A stretch of DNA of 64,000 nucleotides, taken from contig NC_086383.1 in the NCBI RefSeq assembly GCF_036588685.1, forward strand, positions 316,473-380,472, written 5' to 3'. Below are positions 35,776 through 47,740 of this stretch, in pieces. This DNA comes from Mytilus trossulus. Taxonomy: Eukaryota; Mollusca; Bivalvia; Mytilida; Mytilidae. Position 1 is the first letter of the stretch, and the number at the start of each line of letters is the position of its first letter. The notes under the pieces are model-generated. The model did no database searches. It was not told the DNA's origin and saw only the letters and a program-made list of their open reading frames with translations. The translations under genes and the position numbers were made by a program.

Positions 35776-37780
35776 GACTACAAATTTTTGCTCGCCTAAA
35801 TTAAGGGTGCCAGCATGTCCTCTTTTTATTCAAAATACTGATACTAACAAAATTTCAGTAGTTTTGATGCCTCCAGTTGACCTGTACAACAAAATTATTT
35901 GACCGCATCCACCAAAACTGACCATATATGCACTTTAATTTGTAAATCTATATACCCGCATAGTAAATCAGCCATATTTTTTATGTCAGGATTCAATGTA
36001 TAATACAATCATGACAATGGACAGCAAAATTGCAATATAATAACAACAAATTTTTGTTCGCATAAATTTAGGATACCAGCATGTCCTCATTTTATTCAAA
36101 ATATTGATACGTAACAAAATTTCAGTAGTTTTGATACCTCCAGCTGACGTGTACAACAAAATTATTTGACCGCATTACAAAAACTGACCATATGTGAACT
36201 TTAAATTGTAAATCTATATACCAGCATAGTAAATCAGTCTTATTTTTAATGTCAGGATTCAATGTATAATACAATCATGACAATGGACAGCAATATTGCA
36301 ATATAATAACAACAAATTTTTGTTCGCCTAAATGAAGGGTGCCAGCATGTCCTTTTTTTTACTTAAAATACTGATACGTAACAAAATTTCAGTAGTTTTG
36401 ATGCCTCCAGTTGACTTGTACAACAAAATTATTTGGCCATATTTTTATGTCAGGATACAATGTATAATACAATCATGACAATGGACAGCAATTTGCAATA
36501 TAATAACAACAAATTTTTGTTCACATCAATTTAGGATACCAGCATGTCCTCATTTTATTCAAAATATTGATAGGTAACAAAATTTCAGTAGTTTTGATAC
36601 CTCCAGTTGACTTGTACAACAACATTATTTGACCGCATTACCAAAACTGACCATATGTGCACTTTAATTTGAAAATCTATATACCCAGACAGTAAATCAG
36701 TCATTTTTTTATGTCAGGATTTAATGTATAATACAATCATGACAATGGACAGCAATATTGCAATATAATAACAACAAATTTTTGTTCGCATAAATTTAGG
36801 ATACCAGCATGTCCTCATTTTAATCAAAACATTGATACGTAACAAAATTTCAGTAGTTTTGATACCTCCAGTTGACTTGTACAACAAAATTATTTGACCG
36901 CATCCACCAAAACTGACCATATGTGCACTTTAATTTGTAAATCTATATACCCGCATAGTCATGATAGTAAATCAGCCATATTTTTTATGTCAGGATTCAA
37001 TGTATAATACAATCATGACAATGGACAGCAATATTGCAATATAATAACAACAAATTTTTGTTCGCATAAATTTAGGATACCAGCATGTCCTCATTAAATA
37101 GAGTCATTTTATTCAAAATATTGATACGTAACACAATTTCAGTAGTTTTGATACCTCCAGTTGACTTGTACAACAACATTATTTAACCGCATCCACCAAA
37201 ACTGACCATATGTGCACTTTAATTTGTAAATCTATATACCCGCATAGTTAATCAGCCATATTTTTTTATGCCAGAATCAATGTATAATACAATCATGACA
37301 ATGAACAGCAATATTGCAATATAATAACAACAAATTTTTGTTAACATCAATTTAGGATACCAGCATGTCCTCATTTTATTCAAAATATTGATAGGTAACA
37401 AAATTTCAGTAGTTTTGATACCTCCAGTTGACTTGTACAACAACATTATTTGACCGCATTACCAAAACTGACCATATATGCACTTTAATTTGTAAATCTA
37501 TATACCAGCATAGTAAATCAGCCATATTTTTTATATGTCAGGATTCAATGTATAATACAATCATGACAATGGACAGCAATATTGCAATTTGATAACAACA
37601 AATTTTTGTTCGCATAAATTTAGGATACCAGCGTGTCCTCCTTTTATTCAAAATATTGATACGTAACAAAATTTCAGTAGTTTTAATACCTCATGCTGAC
37701 TTGGAAAACATAACTATTTGACCAAAACTGATCATATGTGCACTTTTATTTGCAAATCTATATACCCGCATAGTATTGTA
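35776..37780 (+). repeat. 265 bp satellite, 8 copies
   Basis: The marker ACAAATTTTTG occurs at 35781, 36047, 36312, 36509, 36774, 37050, 37330 and 37599. Most spacings are 265-280; one unit is shortened to 197. Shared words: GCCAGCATGTCC or ACCAGCATGTCC, AAAATTTCAGTAGTTTTGAT, ACTGACCATATGTGCACTTT. Minus-strand frames of about 60-70 residues repeat with the unit and are not genes. Confidence 0.95.
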
Positions 37781-38742
37781 CCGAGCGCCTTAATGTCTTC
37801 TCCTGGTGCTCCTGTTCACATTTTAGTAGGACCGTAAATGTACACGTAATCAATAATATTGGAAAACTATTAATGCAAAAAATATTCTGAATAAATTGAG
37901 AATGTCCGAATTTCATCTCTTTATTCATAATAACAGTCACATCATATATAGGAGTTCATGATGGTGTACGTGTAAAACAAAACTATTTTGCCACATCATC
38001 AAAGTACCAACGAATCCGTACCAACACTGACATGTCTGAATTCATTTGTACTATTTACGCTGAACGGGTCGTTGTCGACCTGGGTACTCCATCAACGTAG
38101 TAAAAAGTATACGAGGTTCTCTTCTTGGAATCTATTATGTCTATTGATTGATTTTGTTTATAGTTAAACGACAAGTGGAAACTATTTCATTAAAATGCGC
38201 ATTGAGTATAATTTTAGGACGTCCCATATAAATATCGGCAATGACAAATCTGACGAATTTGACGAGATTGTTGATAGTTTTACCACACCGTATGCTTACG
38301 GACACTGTACAATTTCTGTTAGAATATTCTGCGGGAAATAGAATAGTAAATCCAAGGCAAACAAGTTGAATATCAATGAAATATCCATGCAAGTATAAAT
38401 TTATGCATAAAGTGAAATTTAGGAAGGGACAGGTAAACAACGGGGAACGAAGTAACGCAGACAATGTTGCCGATATCCCGTGATATAAGAATATTGTTCC
38501 GATGCGTTGGATAACCTTTCTATCCGCCTTCTAATAAAAAAAACTCTGTGTGATCGTATAGCCATTTTTTATTTATATAAGAATACATGTATATCAAATA
38601 AAAGAGAGCATTTGTATAATATCTAGTAGAGTCTAGCGAGTAAATAATAAATGATATCTGTGGATAAACCATGCGAATGTTGTTTACATATTTTATTGAA
38701 AGCTCAAGTCTGATAAGAAAATTCTTATAACGATAATCTGCC
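37781..38742. other. intergenic; minus-strand ORF at 38141-38464 unexplained
   Basis: A 107-codon minus-strand frame has less biased composition than its surroundings but shows no domain, signal or splice partner that I can support. Confidence 0.25.
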
Positions 38743-39010
38743 ATAAGCAGACCTGTCCTCAGGTCTGGTCAATAGCAGACTTGTCCACAGGTCTGGTCAA
38801 AAGCAGACCTGTCCTTAGGTCTGGTCAGGAGCAGACCTGTCCACAGGTCTGGTCTGAGGCAGACCTGTCCTCAGGACTGGTCAAAAGCAGACTTGTCCAC
38901 AGGTCTGGTCTGGGGCAGACCTGTCCTCAGGACTGGTCAAAAGCAGACTTGTCCACAGGTCTGGTCTGGAGCAGACTTGCCGATAGGTCTGCAGCAGTCC
39001 TAAAAATGCA
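38743..39010 (+). repeat. 28 bp minisatellite of palindromic units
   Basis: About 9-10 copies of a 28-base unit (starts at 38774, 38802, 38830, 38858 and so on). Most carry AGACCTGTCCACAGGTCT or a near variant, an 8 bp inverted repeat around a 2-base centre. The 87-residue open frame is a translation of the repeat. Confidence 0.95.
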
Positions 39011-39037
39011 GACCGTAGGTCTGGTCCACCGACGACG

Positions 39038-39117
39038 AAGTTAACTTGCTTGACTGCTTAAAAATTCTCAAGTTAACTTAGAAAGCAGTCAACAAGTTAA
39101 CTCTAAGTTAACTTTTG
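39038..39117. repeat. Nested palindromes with GTTAAC
   Basis: AAGTTAACTTGCTTGACTGC is mirrored by GCAGTCAACAAGTTAAC about 35 bases on, and AAGTTAACTTAGA is mirrored by TCTAAGTTAACTT. The two inverted repeats overlap, so the 80 bases can fold in alternative hairpins. Confidence 0.8.
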
Positions 39118-39374
39118 TCAAGGTTAGGACCGCACCCATCTGTAATTCGGTCTAGTTTTCTACAAATATCATGCATATTGATATAAAATATCAGTTGCAA
39201 GTAACAATGTGAAAACTGGTGTAAATCATGATATTTTTTGCTATATCAAAGACAAATCCTTGGCTATATGTACATTGCTTATTCACATGATATAGACTCA
39301 AGAAGGCAACACATTAAATGATTAATACATGTTAAACATGTTATATTCCATTCATAGTGTTAACTGTTTCAGTG

Positions 39375-39442
39375 TAACTAAGTTAGGATTTGAACCTAAG
39401 GCCTTCCCATAAAGAGAGGCTCTGACCCCTGAGACACCTAGT
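39375..39442 (-). tRNA. tRNA-like sequence, probably a pseudogene
   Basis: The minus strand folds as a 68-base cloverleaf: acceptor AACTAGG/CTTAGTT (7 bp, one GT), D arm TCTC-AGGGGTC-AGAG, anticodon arm CTCTC-TTTATGG-GAAGG (one mismatch), T arm TTAGG-TTCAAAT-CCTAA. The loop would put TAT at the anticodon (Ile-type). The variable loop is only 2 bases and D-stem pairing is partial, so a decayed tRNA or a tRNA-derived SINE head is more likely than a working gene. Confidence 0.35.
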
Positions 39443-39715
39443 TGAATACATTTCTCCAAGAATCATAAAGACGATGTATCTTATAATTTAACTCAAAGTT
39501 ACGAAAAAGATTAATGTTCAAGGACTAACAGTATGCAGCTAAGCAGTCTTTAAAAACATTTAGAAATTCAAGTGATCTGGTTCTGTTATTGTTCCTTTAT
39601 TTTACCAGGGAAGAAAGTACCCGCGGAAAATATGTTATCCTCAATTATAGCATAAGGCAAAGTACTTATAGGAAATGGTACCCTATAACTTGAACCAAAT
39701 ACTGTCCTAATTCGT

Positions 39716-39882
39716 GGAAGTCGCGGATCCCGCCATTTAAAAAAGGGGGGTTCCCAACCTAGGACAAAAAAGGGGATCCATCAATATGTCCCCATTCAAA
39801 TGCATTGATCGGACAAAAACAAGGAGGAGGGGGGGGGGGGGGGCTTTCAACCCCCAGAACCACCCCTGGTTCCGCCAATGAA
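39716..39882. mobile_element. GGATCC-type MITE remnant with poly-G tract
   Basis: Left GTCGCGGATCCCGCC, right TGGTTCCGCCAATGA, with G-rich and C-rich inner arms and a run of about 17 G near 39827-39843. Confidence 0.4.
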
Positions 39883-40326
39883 GTATGTTCAAAAATAACA
39901 CCTACCTTCCAAAGGACAATTTATACATGTTATAATACCTGTCTTTTTAAATTACATTCTCGTAACTAATAACAGCTATATGTACTCTCAGACTTGATAC
40001 AAACAGCATTTTGATGCGATCTTGCTGGATTTCTTTAGTGTCGCTTATGCTTAGCAGTTGATCAGCAGTCAGCGAATAGAAATTTTCTTCTTCTGGTGAT
40101 ATGAAATAATTCGATCTTTCAATCTATTGTAAAGGTTGTTTTTTGTTTGTTTGTATGATCTTCAAATAGTATACATCAATATATGCATTATATATATCTA
40201 GTTTCATCAAAGACACTCCGGTAATAATAATTCCCGCAAAATTATTAAAAAAAAAATTTTGATCAAAAACATTGCTTTGCAAGATGATGAAAATGTTATG
40301 TTAATGTGGATTGTATAGACACGCGA

Positions 40327-40387
40327 CAGAATATGAAGCTTAAAGTCTCGTTCTCTACGCTCACTCGACCTTTAGCTTCATATTCTG
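40327..40387. repeat. 61-base hairpin, stem CAGAATATGAAGCT
   Basis: CAGAATATGAAGCT is mirrored exactly by AGCTTCATATTCTG, with a loop of about 33 bases. AT-rich flanks. Confidence 0.8.
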
Positions 40388-40729
40388 GCTCGTGGGCGTA
40401 TATTTTTTTTAAATCTTTTTATCTACAACCAGATATTATGTACGTATGTTTGTTGTTTTTACAAAGGGTTGTTATTTAAATATATTTTTTATTCAACATT
40501 TCTTTAAGAAAAAATGTTTCAGAAGTGAAATAAAGATTTATATTTCAATAAAAATAAGGGTTTAAAATAAATTCTACATTGAGTTTTAAACAATTGATGT
40601 ATGTTTTTGAAAGGTACTTTTTGTACTAATGTTTCAGCTTGAAGTAAACAAAACTCTTTTTTGCTGCCAAAAACAAACAAACACAAATGAACGGTCGATA
40701 CCTCACGAGAACCGTTTATCTCATTTGAT

Positions 40730-40895
40730 GAAACCTAGTCTTTATTTTTTTTTATATTGTGCATTGTTGTGTCGTATGAACTATTGTTTGTTTGTTTTTG
40801 TTTTTGTTTTTTAGCCATGATGTTGGTTTTTTTTAATTTTCGATCTATGGTTCTGATTTTCCCTCTGGTATCTTTCGCCCCTCTTTTGAAAGTTC
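40730..40895 (+). repeat. family C 3' fragment
   Basis: Resembles the last third of family C: TTTTTAGCCATGATGTTGGT, GGTATCTTTCGCCCCTCTTT. Confidence 0.55.
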
Positions 40896-41380
40896 TAAAG
40901 ATGACATGAGTACACGCCGGATTTGGATGTTAAGAAACACTAGACGCTTTCTAAACCTTTCAAATCATGTCAGCCCAAATTTGCTTTGTAATGCTCGTAC
41001 TATCAAATAGGTTCTCCAGATGGTACCGCTGCTTTCATCTTATAAACCTCACGAGTTGACTAGGATGTGTAAATATATGTAGCCCTTGGTCTTCTTAAAC
41101 CATCAGTCAAATCGTTGCTAAATGTATTTGTTCATTTGTATTTGCGGGATGTATAACAACACGTCAATTTTCAGCCAGAATGAGAGTTTGAATCGTTGCT
41201 ACCTGTAGAAAGAGTGCAGTTAAACATCATTGCCTTATTCGGAAAAGGTATTTGTAATCCTGTTTAATAACGATGGAATATTGAAAGTGTTAGGACAAAT
41301 TCATGATATGTGAATTTTACCATAATACTATATTTAATTTTATCTTACTGATCTCATTGTACTACATGACTGATAAATCT

Positions 41381-41913
41381 ACATGGCAGACAGCATTACC
41401 CGACAACCGCAGAAATCAACATGGCAGAGAGAATTTCCCGACAACCACAGAAATCAACATGCAGACAGCATTACCCGACAACCGCAGACATCAACATGGC
41501 AGACAGCATTACCCGACAACCGCAGACATCAACATGGCAGACAGCATTACCCGACAACCGCAGACATCAACATGGTAGACAGCATTACCCGACAACCGCA
41601 GAAATCATCATGGCAGTCAGCATTACCCGACAACCGCAGATATCAACATGGCAGACAGCATTACCCGACAACCGCAGACATCAACATGGTAGACAGCATT
41701 ACCCGACAACCGCAGAAATCATCATGGCAGTCAGCATTACCCGACAACCGCAGAAATCATCATGGAAGACAGCATTACCCGACAACCGCAGAAATCAACA
41801 TGGCAGACAGCATAACTGACAACCGCAGATATCAACATGGCAGACAGCATTTTCCGACAACCGCAGAAATCAACTTGGCAGACAGCATTACCCGACAACC
41901 GCAGAAATCAAAA
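41381..41913 (+). repeat. 38 bp minisatellite, ~14 copies
   Basis: Unit ACATGGCAGACAGCATTACC followed by CGACAACCGCAGA.ATCA. As 38 is not a multiple of 3, each frame cycles through the same 38-residue peptide, and all three plus frames stay open (41303-41578, 41383-41925, 41421-41819). No promoter, signal or splice context supports coding. Confidence 0.95.
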
Positions 41914-42292
41914 ATAGTACTTTGACAACATGTCTGCATACTGTCCAGTTGTCAGTCTATATTGAGTACATTAAATAATAACACTTTAAGAATTAACCCT
42001 TTTGTTAATAAAGGATCAGTTGTTTTAAGTGTTGGACTATGAATTAAAGTATAGCTGTTTATTCCATAGATTCTATGAAAAAATAGATTTAAGCAAAACT
42101 TATACTCAGAAAGCTGACAACGAAGACAACTAAATCTGAGTTCACTACATGTAAAACATTATAAATAGGTCGATGCAAACAATCCCTAAATTAACAATGA
42201 TACATGACGTGAAACACAGAACAGGGCTGTTAAACTTTGAATACACTGCTCTGATTAAATCACGTAAAAATTTGCATAATTTATCTTTTTAG

Positions 42293-42446
42293 ATTCATCA
42301 TGGACACAGATCACAGTATCCACGAAAGTGACAATACAGAGCATATGCATGAAATAAGAACAATTACATACTGGAAGAAATATGAAGAAAAATATGTCCT
42401 TATCGTGGAAAGCGCAAATACACACCGTTGGTTTACCAATTTAATA
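42293..42446 (+). pseudogene. Broken copy of the N-terminal exon of the cGLR-type gene
   Basis: Acceptor TTTTTAG then ATTCATCATGGAC, as at 52651. The DNA is similar over about 150 bases (CTTACATAC, TGGAAAGCGCAAATACAC, TTGGTTTACCAAT), but small indels shift the frame, and the similarity stops at about 42446. From there the sequence matches the 3' flank of the 53.7 kb gene (56868 on). The rest of the exon, the intron and the catalytic exon are missing. The open frame 42300-42530 is thus a fusion relic. Confidence 0.75.
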
Positions 42447-44035
42447 TTTACAATTAATTTTTATGAAGCGAATATCAAGTATAAATCTGACAGTTTAACA
42501 AATATAACCCTTGACTCGTCTGAGGTCTAATAATGGATCAACGAAATGACACATGATAAGAATCGAAAGTCTAACTCGTTATGAATGTGAAATCTTTCCG
42601 TTTCAAAATGTTACAAAACACTCAACACTATTTTGACAATTGATGATATTAAGTTAACACATATTATACAAATGTAATGTATGCATAACCATGCGTCTAA
42701 AGCTAAGTAATGTGGGCATAAGAAAGTTGAAAACGGAAGTGAATGTCCAATAAAAGCCAATGAACCAATATGGAAAACTGTATTGGCCTTGTCCGAAAAG
42801 CAATATAAACTGTTGATTTCTATCAACAGGCAAACGCAATCAGTATTACACATGCTGCTATATTCGTATTTAGGATGATTGTATATATCATTTATACAGA
42901 TTGAAGTAATGTTTTATACTGTTATACGCAGCAGCTTTTCATCTCTTCATCATATATATATCTTCTGAACAACGAATGGTTTGTTTCTTTTTTGTTTGTT
43001 TCAGCTTCTTCAAATGTCTGCTTCAAGTAACTCATGCTATATTGAGTTAGAAAGAAACAATTGTTTATCTAAAATTCAATAGTTTTTATTTTGCAATTTT
43101 CGGGGCTTCTTAATAGTTGACTTACTCGGTATTTGTTTTCCAATTGTAGGAGGCCTAACGATTCCTATTGTTGTTTAAATTGTATGTTATGTAGTGACGC
43201 TTTGAGAGTTTATTCATTGACAATCATTCCACATCTGTAATGATTATAAAAAATGTAACAAACTGCTTAATCTTGGTTGTTAAGTATGGCTCCCCCTAAG
43301 AATCATACAGATGGGGATACAGAAACAGTTGTAAAAACTACTTAATCTGTGTTGTTCATTTGTATCTACATGTGGTTTCTTTAAACAATGTTACATAGCA
43401 TTATGTGCTGCTGTTGTCTGTTATATGGTCGGGTTGGTGTCTCTTAGATACATTCCCCATTTCCATTCTCAATTTTGCCATCTAACTGATGATACAATTT
43501 TTTAAGTTCAACTCTCTAAACATATAATAAGTGAAGTATGACATAAGAAAAAACAATAACTAAGGTAAAATTCAAATCATTTTACGTATAAGCACAAGAA
43601 AAATCGAAATCATCTAAAAAAAGACTAAACATAATTGTAAGTCTTATTTCACTTTATTTTATTTCCTTACTGTGAAGTTTATCAAGTAATGAACACTTAT
43701 GATAAATTTTTTTCAACCTATTTGTTAAAGAACGAACCAATGAAAATTTTCCACGACAAGTATTGTAAATTTCCAGCAGGAAGTTTTTCTTCTTTCGTTT
43801 TCTTTCTTCTACGACGTCATCTCCTCACAACTACAACGTTATATCATCGAGGTGGGTGGTGGTCAGGGATTACAACTGTAAATGTATCTCCATTGAAAGG
43901 AAGGTAAGATTTCTCTCATTTCTGGAAAAAAAATATTCTTCGAAATACTGTAAATTTCACGGAAGGTTTCTAACTTAATGTCAAAATCAAAAGCTCAAAC
44001 ATCAAATGAATGTATCACACTTTTCATATTTCTGA

Positions 44036-45650
44036 TTGGTCCACATTGGTGGATTCAACTGGTCTTAAAGCAAGTATAACCTCAGATAGAGTGACTATAG
44101 ATGTGGTACACATTGGTTGATTCAACTGGTCTTAAAGCAAGTATAACCTCAGATAGAGTGACTATAGATTTGGTACACATTGGTTGATTCAACTGGTCTT
44201 AAAGCAAGTATAACCTCAGATAGAGTGACTATAGATTTGGTACACATTGGTTGATTCAACTGGTCTTAAAGCAAGTATAACCTCAGATAGAGTGACTATA
44301 GATTTGGTACACATTGGTTGATTCAACTGGTCTTAAATCAAGTATAACCTCAGATAGAGTGACTATAGATTTGGTACACATTGGTTGATTCAACTGGTCT
44401 TAAAGCAAGTATAACCTCAGATAGAGTGACTATAGATTTGGTCCACATTGGTTGATTCAACTGGTCTTAAAGCAAGTATAACCTCAGATAGAGTGACTAT
44501 ATATTTAGTGCACATTGGTTGATTCAACTGGTCTTAAAGCAAGTATAACCTCAGATAGAGTGACTATATATTTGGTGCACATTGGTTGATTCAACTGGTC
44601 TTAAAGCAAATTAGCCTAGGATAGAGTGACTATAGATTTAGTACACTTTGGTGGATTCAACCTGGTCTTAAAGCACATTTAGCCTAGGATAGAGTAACCA
44701 TAGATTTGGTGCACATTGGTGGATTCAACTGGTCTTAACGCAAATGTAGCCTAGGATAGAGTGACTATATATTTGGTACACTTTGGTGGATTAAACCTGG
44801 TCTTAAAGCACATTTAACCTAGGATAGAGTGACTATAGATTTGGTACACATTGGTTGATTCAACTGGTCTTAAATCAAGTATAACCTCAGATAGAGTGAC
44901 TATAGATTTGGTACATATTAGTGGATTCAACCTGGTTTAAACCACATCTAGCCTAGGTTAGACTGAATATAGATTTGGTACATATTGGTGGATTAAACCT
45001 GGTCTTAAAGCAAATTTAGCCTAGGATAGAGTGACTATAGATTTAGTACACTTTGGTGGATTCAACCTGGTCTTAAAGCACATTTAGCCTAGGATAGAGT
45101 AACTATAGATTTGGTGCACATTGGTGGATTCAACTGGTCTTAACGCAAATGTAGCCTAGGATAGAGTGACTATAGATTTAGTACACTTTGGTGGATTCAA
45201 CCTGGTCTTAAAGCACATTTAGCCTAGGATAGAGTAACTATAGATTTGGTGCACATTGGTGGATTCAACTGGTCTTAACGCAAATGTAGCCTAGGATAGA
45301 GTGACTATATATTTGGTACACTTTGGTGGATTAAACCTGGTCTTAAAGCACATTTAGCTTAGGATAGAATAACTATAGATTTGGTGCACATTGGTGGATT
45401 CAACTGGTCTTAACGCAAATGTAGCCTAGGATAGAGTGACTATAGATTTGGTACACATTGGTGGATTCAACTGGTCTTAACGCAAATTTGGCCTAGGATA
45501 GAGTGACTATAGATTTAGTACACTTTGGTGGATTCAACCTGGTCTTAAAGCACATTTAGCCTAGGATAGAGTAACTATAGATTTGGTACACATTGTTGGA
45601 TTCAACCTGGTCTTAAGGCAAATTTAGGCTAGGATAGAGTAACACATGGT
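44036..45650 (+). repeat. 67 bp satellite, ~24 monomers, higher-order structure
   Basis: Monomer of 67 bases (GTGACTATAG at 44091 and 44158, and so on). The first part (44036-44620) is a homogeneous type with GCAAGTATAACCTCAGATAG. The later part has types with GCACATTTAGCCTAGGATAG and CGCAAATGTAGCCTAGG that alternate as a dimer of about 134 bases (for example 45040-45310). Block A' holds only about two diverged monomers (58737-58985). Confidence 0.95.
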
Positions 45651-46305
45651 GGATTGATATGTTATCACAAACTAAAAGCACATTGCATGCACAACTTATA
45701 CTTAATAAATCATGTCAAAGCCTACTGGCATTGCACTGATTATCAAATGCGAATATTTAAGTCTTACATCAGTTTCACGTGTCAACCATGATCAAATGTA
45801 ATTATTAAATATATATATATAAAAGTTGATAATGTCGAGATACATATCCTTTTTTGAAATGTTTCATCAAAATAAAACAAATCTATATATAACAACTAAA
45901 CGTCAGTATTGGCATCATACGTGGTGTCCTTTCAATTTATATAGTGTTTAGTATGAAATAAAATAACTAAATTACTAAACTCCGATGAAAATAAAACGGC
46001 CAGTATCTGTGTATAACGTTTAGAAATTTAGCCACTGTGGTTTTATTAAAAAGATAAGACCAGGAACAAATAATGATGAGCATGCACCTCTAGAGATATA
46101 CTTGGTAAGTTATCTCAATATGACGTATTTTGTTTTAAACTTATATTTCACTTTGAATTATTATGACGGCCTTTTACTGTTTGTCTCATATGCCAACTTA
46201 GCACATCGCATTATTGTTATTTGTCCATTATTGGTTTGAAAATGAACAAAATCTTATACAAAGTGTGTTACTTGTACACTTGTTCACTTGTATCAAGTTT
46301 ATTTT

Positions 46306-46465
46306 GGTTGCGTTCAATATCGTAGAGGCTACAGATATGTTTGTCTACTGAACAAGTAGCTAGCCTAGCTTCTTTCAATATCTATGGAGCAACTAGGTCC
46401 GCTACAATTTCAATATTCCTAAATCTACTTAGCCCTATGTAGCCGCTACGATATTGAACGCCACC
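46306..46465. mobile_element. Foldback MITE, copy in block A
   Basis: Inverted ends of about 28 bases: GGTTGCGTTCAATATCGTAG and the mirrored CTACGATATTGAACGC. The partner copy is at 59637-59798. Confidence 0.75.
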
Positions 46466-47439
46466 CAGGTACATTGAATAAGATATAAAGCATTCAATGG
46501 ACTATTACGTGTGATTTTCTGGAAATAAATGTATAAAGTTTGAGTTTTCCAAAGATAAGTCATGAGTATATGTTTCCGTTAAGTCTCTTGATTTTAGTGT
46601 TTTACTCTGTTAATTAGGTTTTGAATTAGTTTGTTTTAATAAAAACAATATGCTATAGCATATGAACAAGTGCTTTACAATTATGTAACAAGGAAGTTTG
46701 TGTTCTCTCTCTTTGCTTAACTCCTTTATAAATATTTTGAATGATGTAGATATGTAGAGGTAGACCGCAACACATGTTTATCCAGGACTCGAATGACTGT
46801 TTTCCTGTTAATTGTTTTACATGTTTATATTTTAGGCCTATTACATCTTATTAACGCGTTATGTTTGCTTATTTGTAAAGGCCGCACGGTTACCTAGTTT
46901 GCTAATGTTCAATGTCATGTGGTCTCAGGTGGAGAATTATCTCATTAATTATCATACTATCTTATCAAAATCTAAGTAATGAAGGCATAAGAAAGTTGAA
47001 ACCGGAAATGAATATCCCATAGTAGCCAATGGGTCAATACGGAAAAACTGCATTGGCCTTGTCCGAAATGCGATATAACTGTTGATGTCTATCGACACCT
47101 AAACGTCTTCAATACAGCAGATGCTGCTATATTCGTGTAAAGAATGATTGTATATATCATTTAAAAAAAAATGAAGGTATGCTTCAATTTCCGTTGATGT
47201 AAGTGTTTTTCACTGTCATGACTGTTGCGCAGCAGCTTTTCAGATCTTTGTTTTAATAAAAACAATTAGATATATGAACAATGGATGATTTGATTCTCTT
47301 TTTTTTTGTTTCAGCTTCTCTAAATGACTGCTTCAAGTAATTCATGCTGAAATTTTATCGTGTGGTTTTCTTCGTTGTGGTGTTATGCTATTGTTTCATA
47401 AAAAGGGTGAAGGTTTGGTACCAATAAAACGTTTAGTCC

Positions 47440-47740
47440 CGCTGCAAATGTTTTGCACCTGTCCTAAGTCAGGAGTCTGTTGAAAATACTTGTCGTTTGT
47501 TTATGTAATTTATACGTGTTTCTCGTTTTTCTTTTTTTCATATAGATTGGACCGTTGGATTTCCCGTTTGAATGGTTTTACACAAGTAATAAATTATTGT
47601 TGGGCCTTTTATAGCTTTTTGTTCAATGTGATCCAAGGCTCCGTGTTGAAGGCCTTACATTGACCTATAATGGTTTACTTTTATATATTGTTATTTGGAT
47701 TTAGAGTTATCTCATTGCCACTCAGACCACATCTTCCAAT
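47440..47740 (+). repeat. diverged family B repeat in block A
   Basis: CACCTGTCCTAAGTCAGGAG, ATTGGACCGTTGGATTTCCC and ATCTCATTGCCACTCAGACC. The duplicate is at 60790-61075. Confidence 0.75.

Noticed and set aside
38141-38464. 107-residue minus-strand frame
   Set aside because: No signal, motif or splice partner; kept only as an unexplained open frame.
38781-39044. 87-residue repetitive protein frame
   Set aside because: Translation of the 28 bp palindromic minisatellite.
35776-41913. Possible CRISPR-like arrays
   Set aside because: The repeats are contiguous tandem satellites without unique spacers, in a eukaryotic genome.
41383-41925. 180-residue repetitive protein frame
   Set aside because: Translation of a 38 bp minisatellite open in all frames; no gene context.
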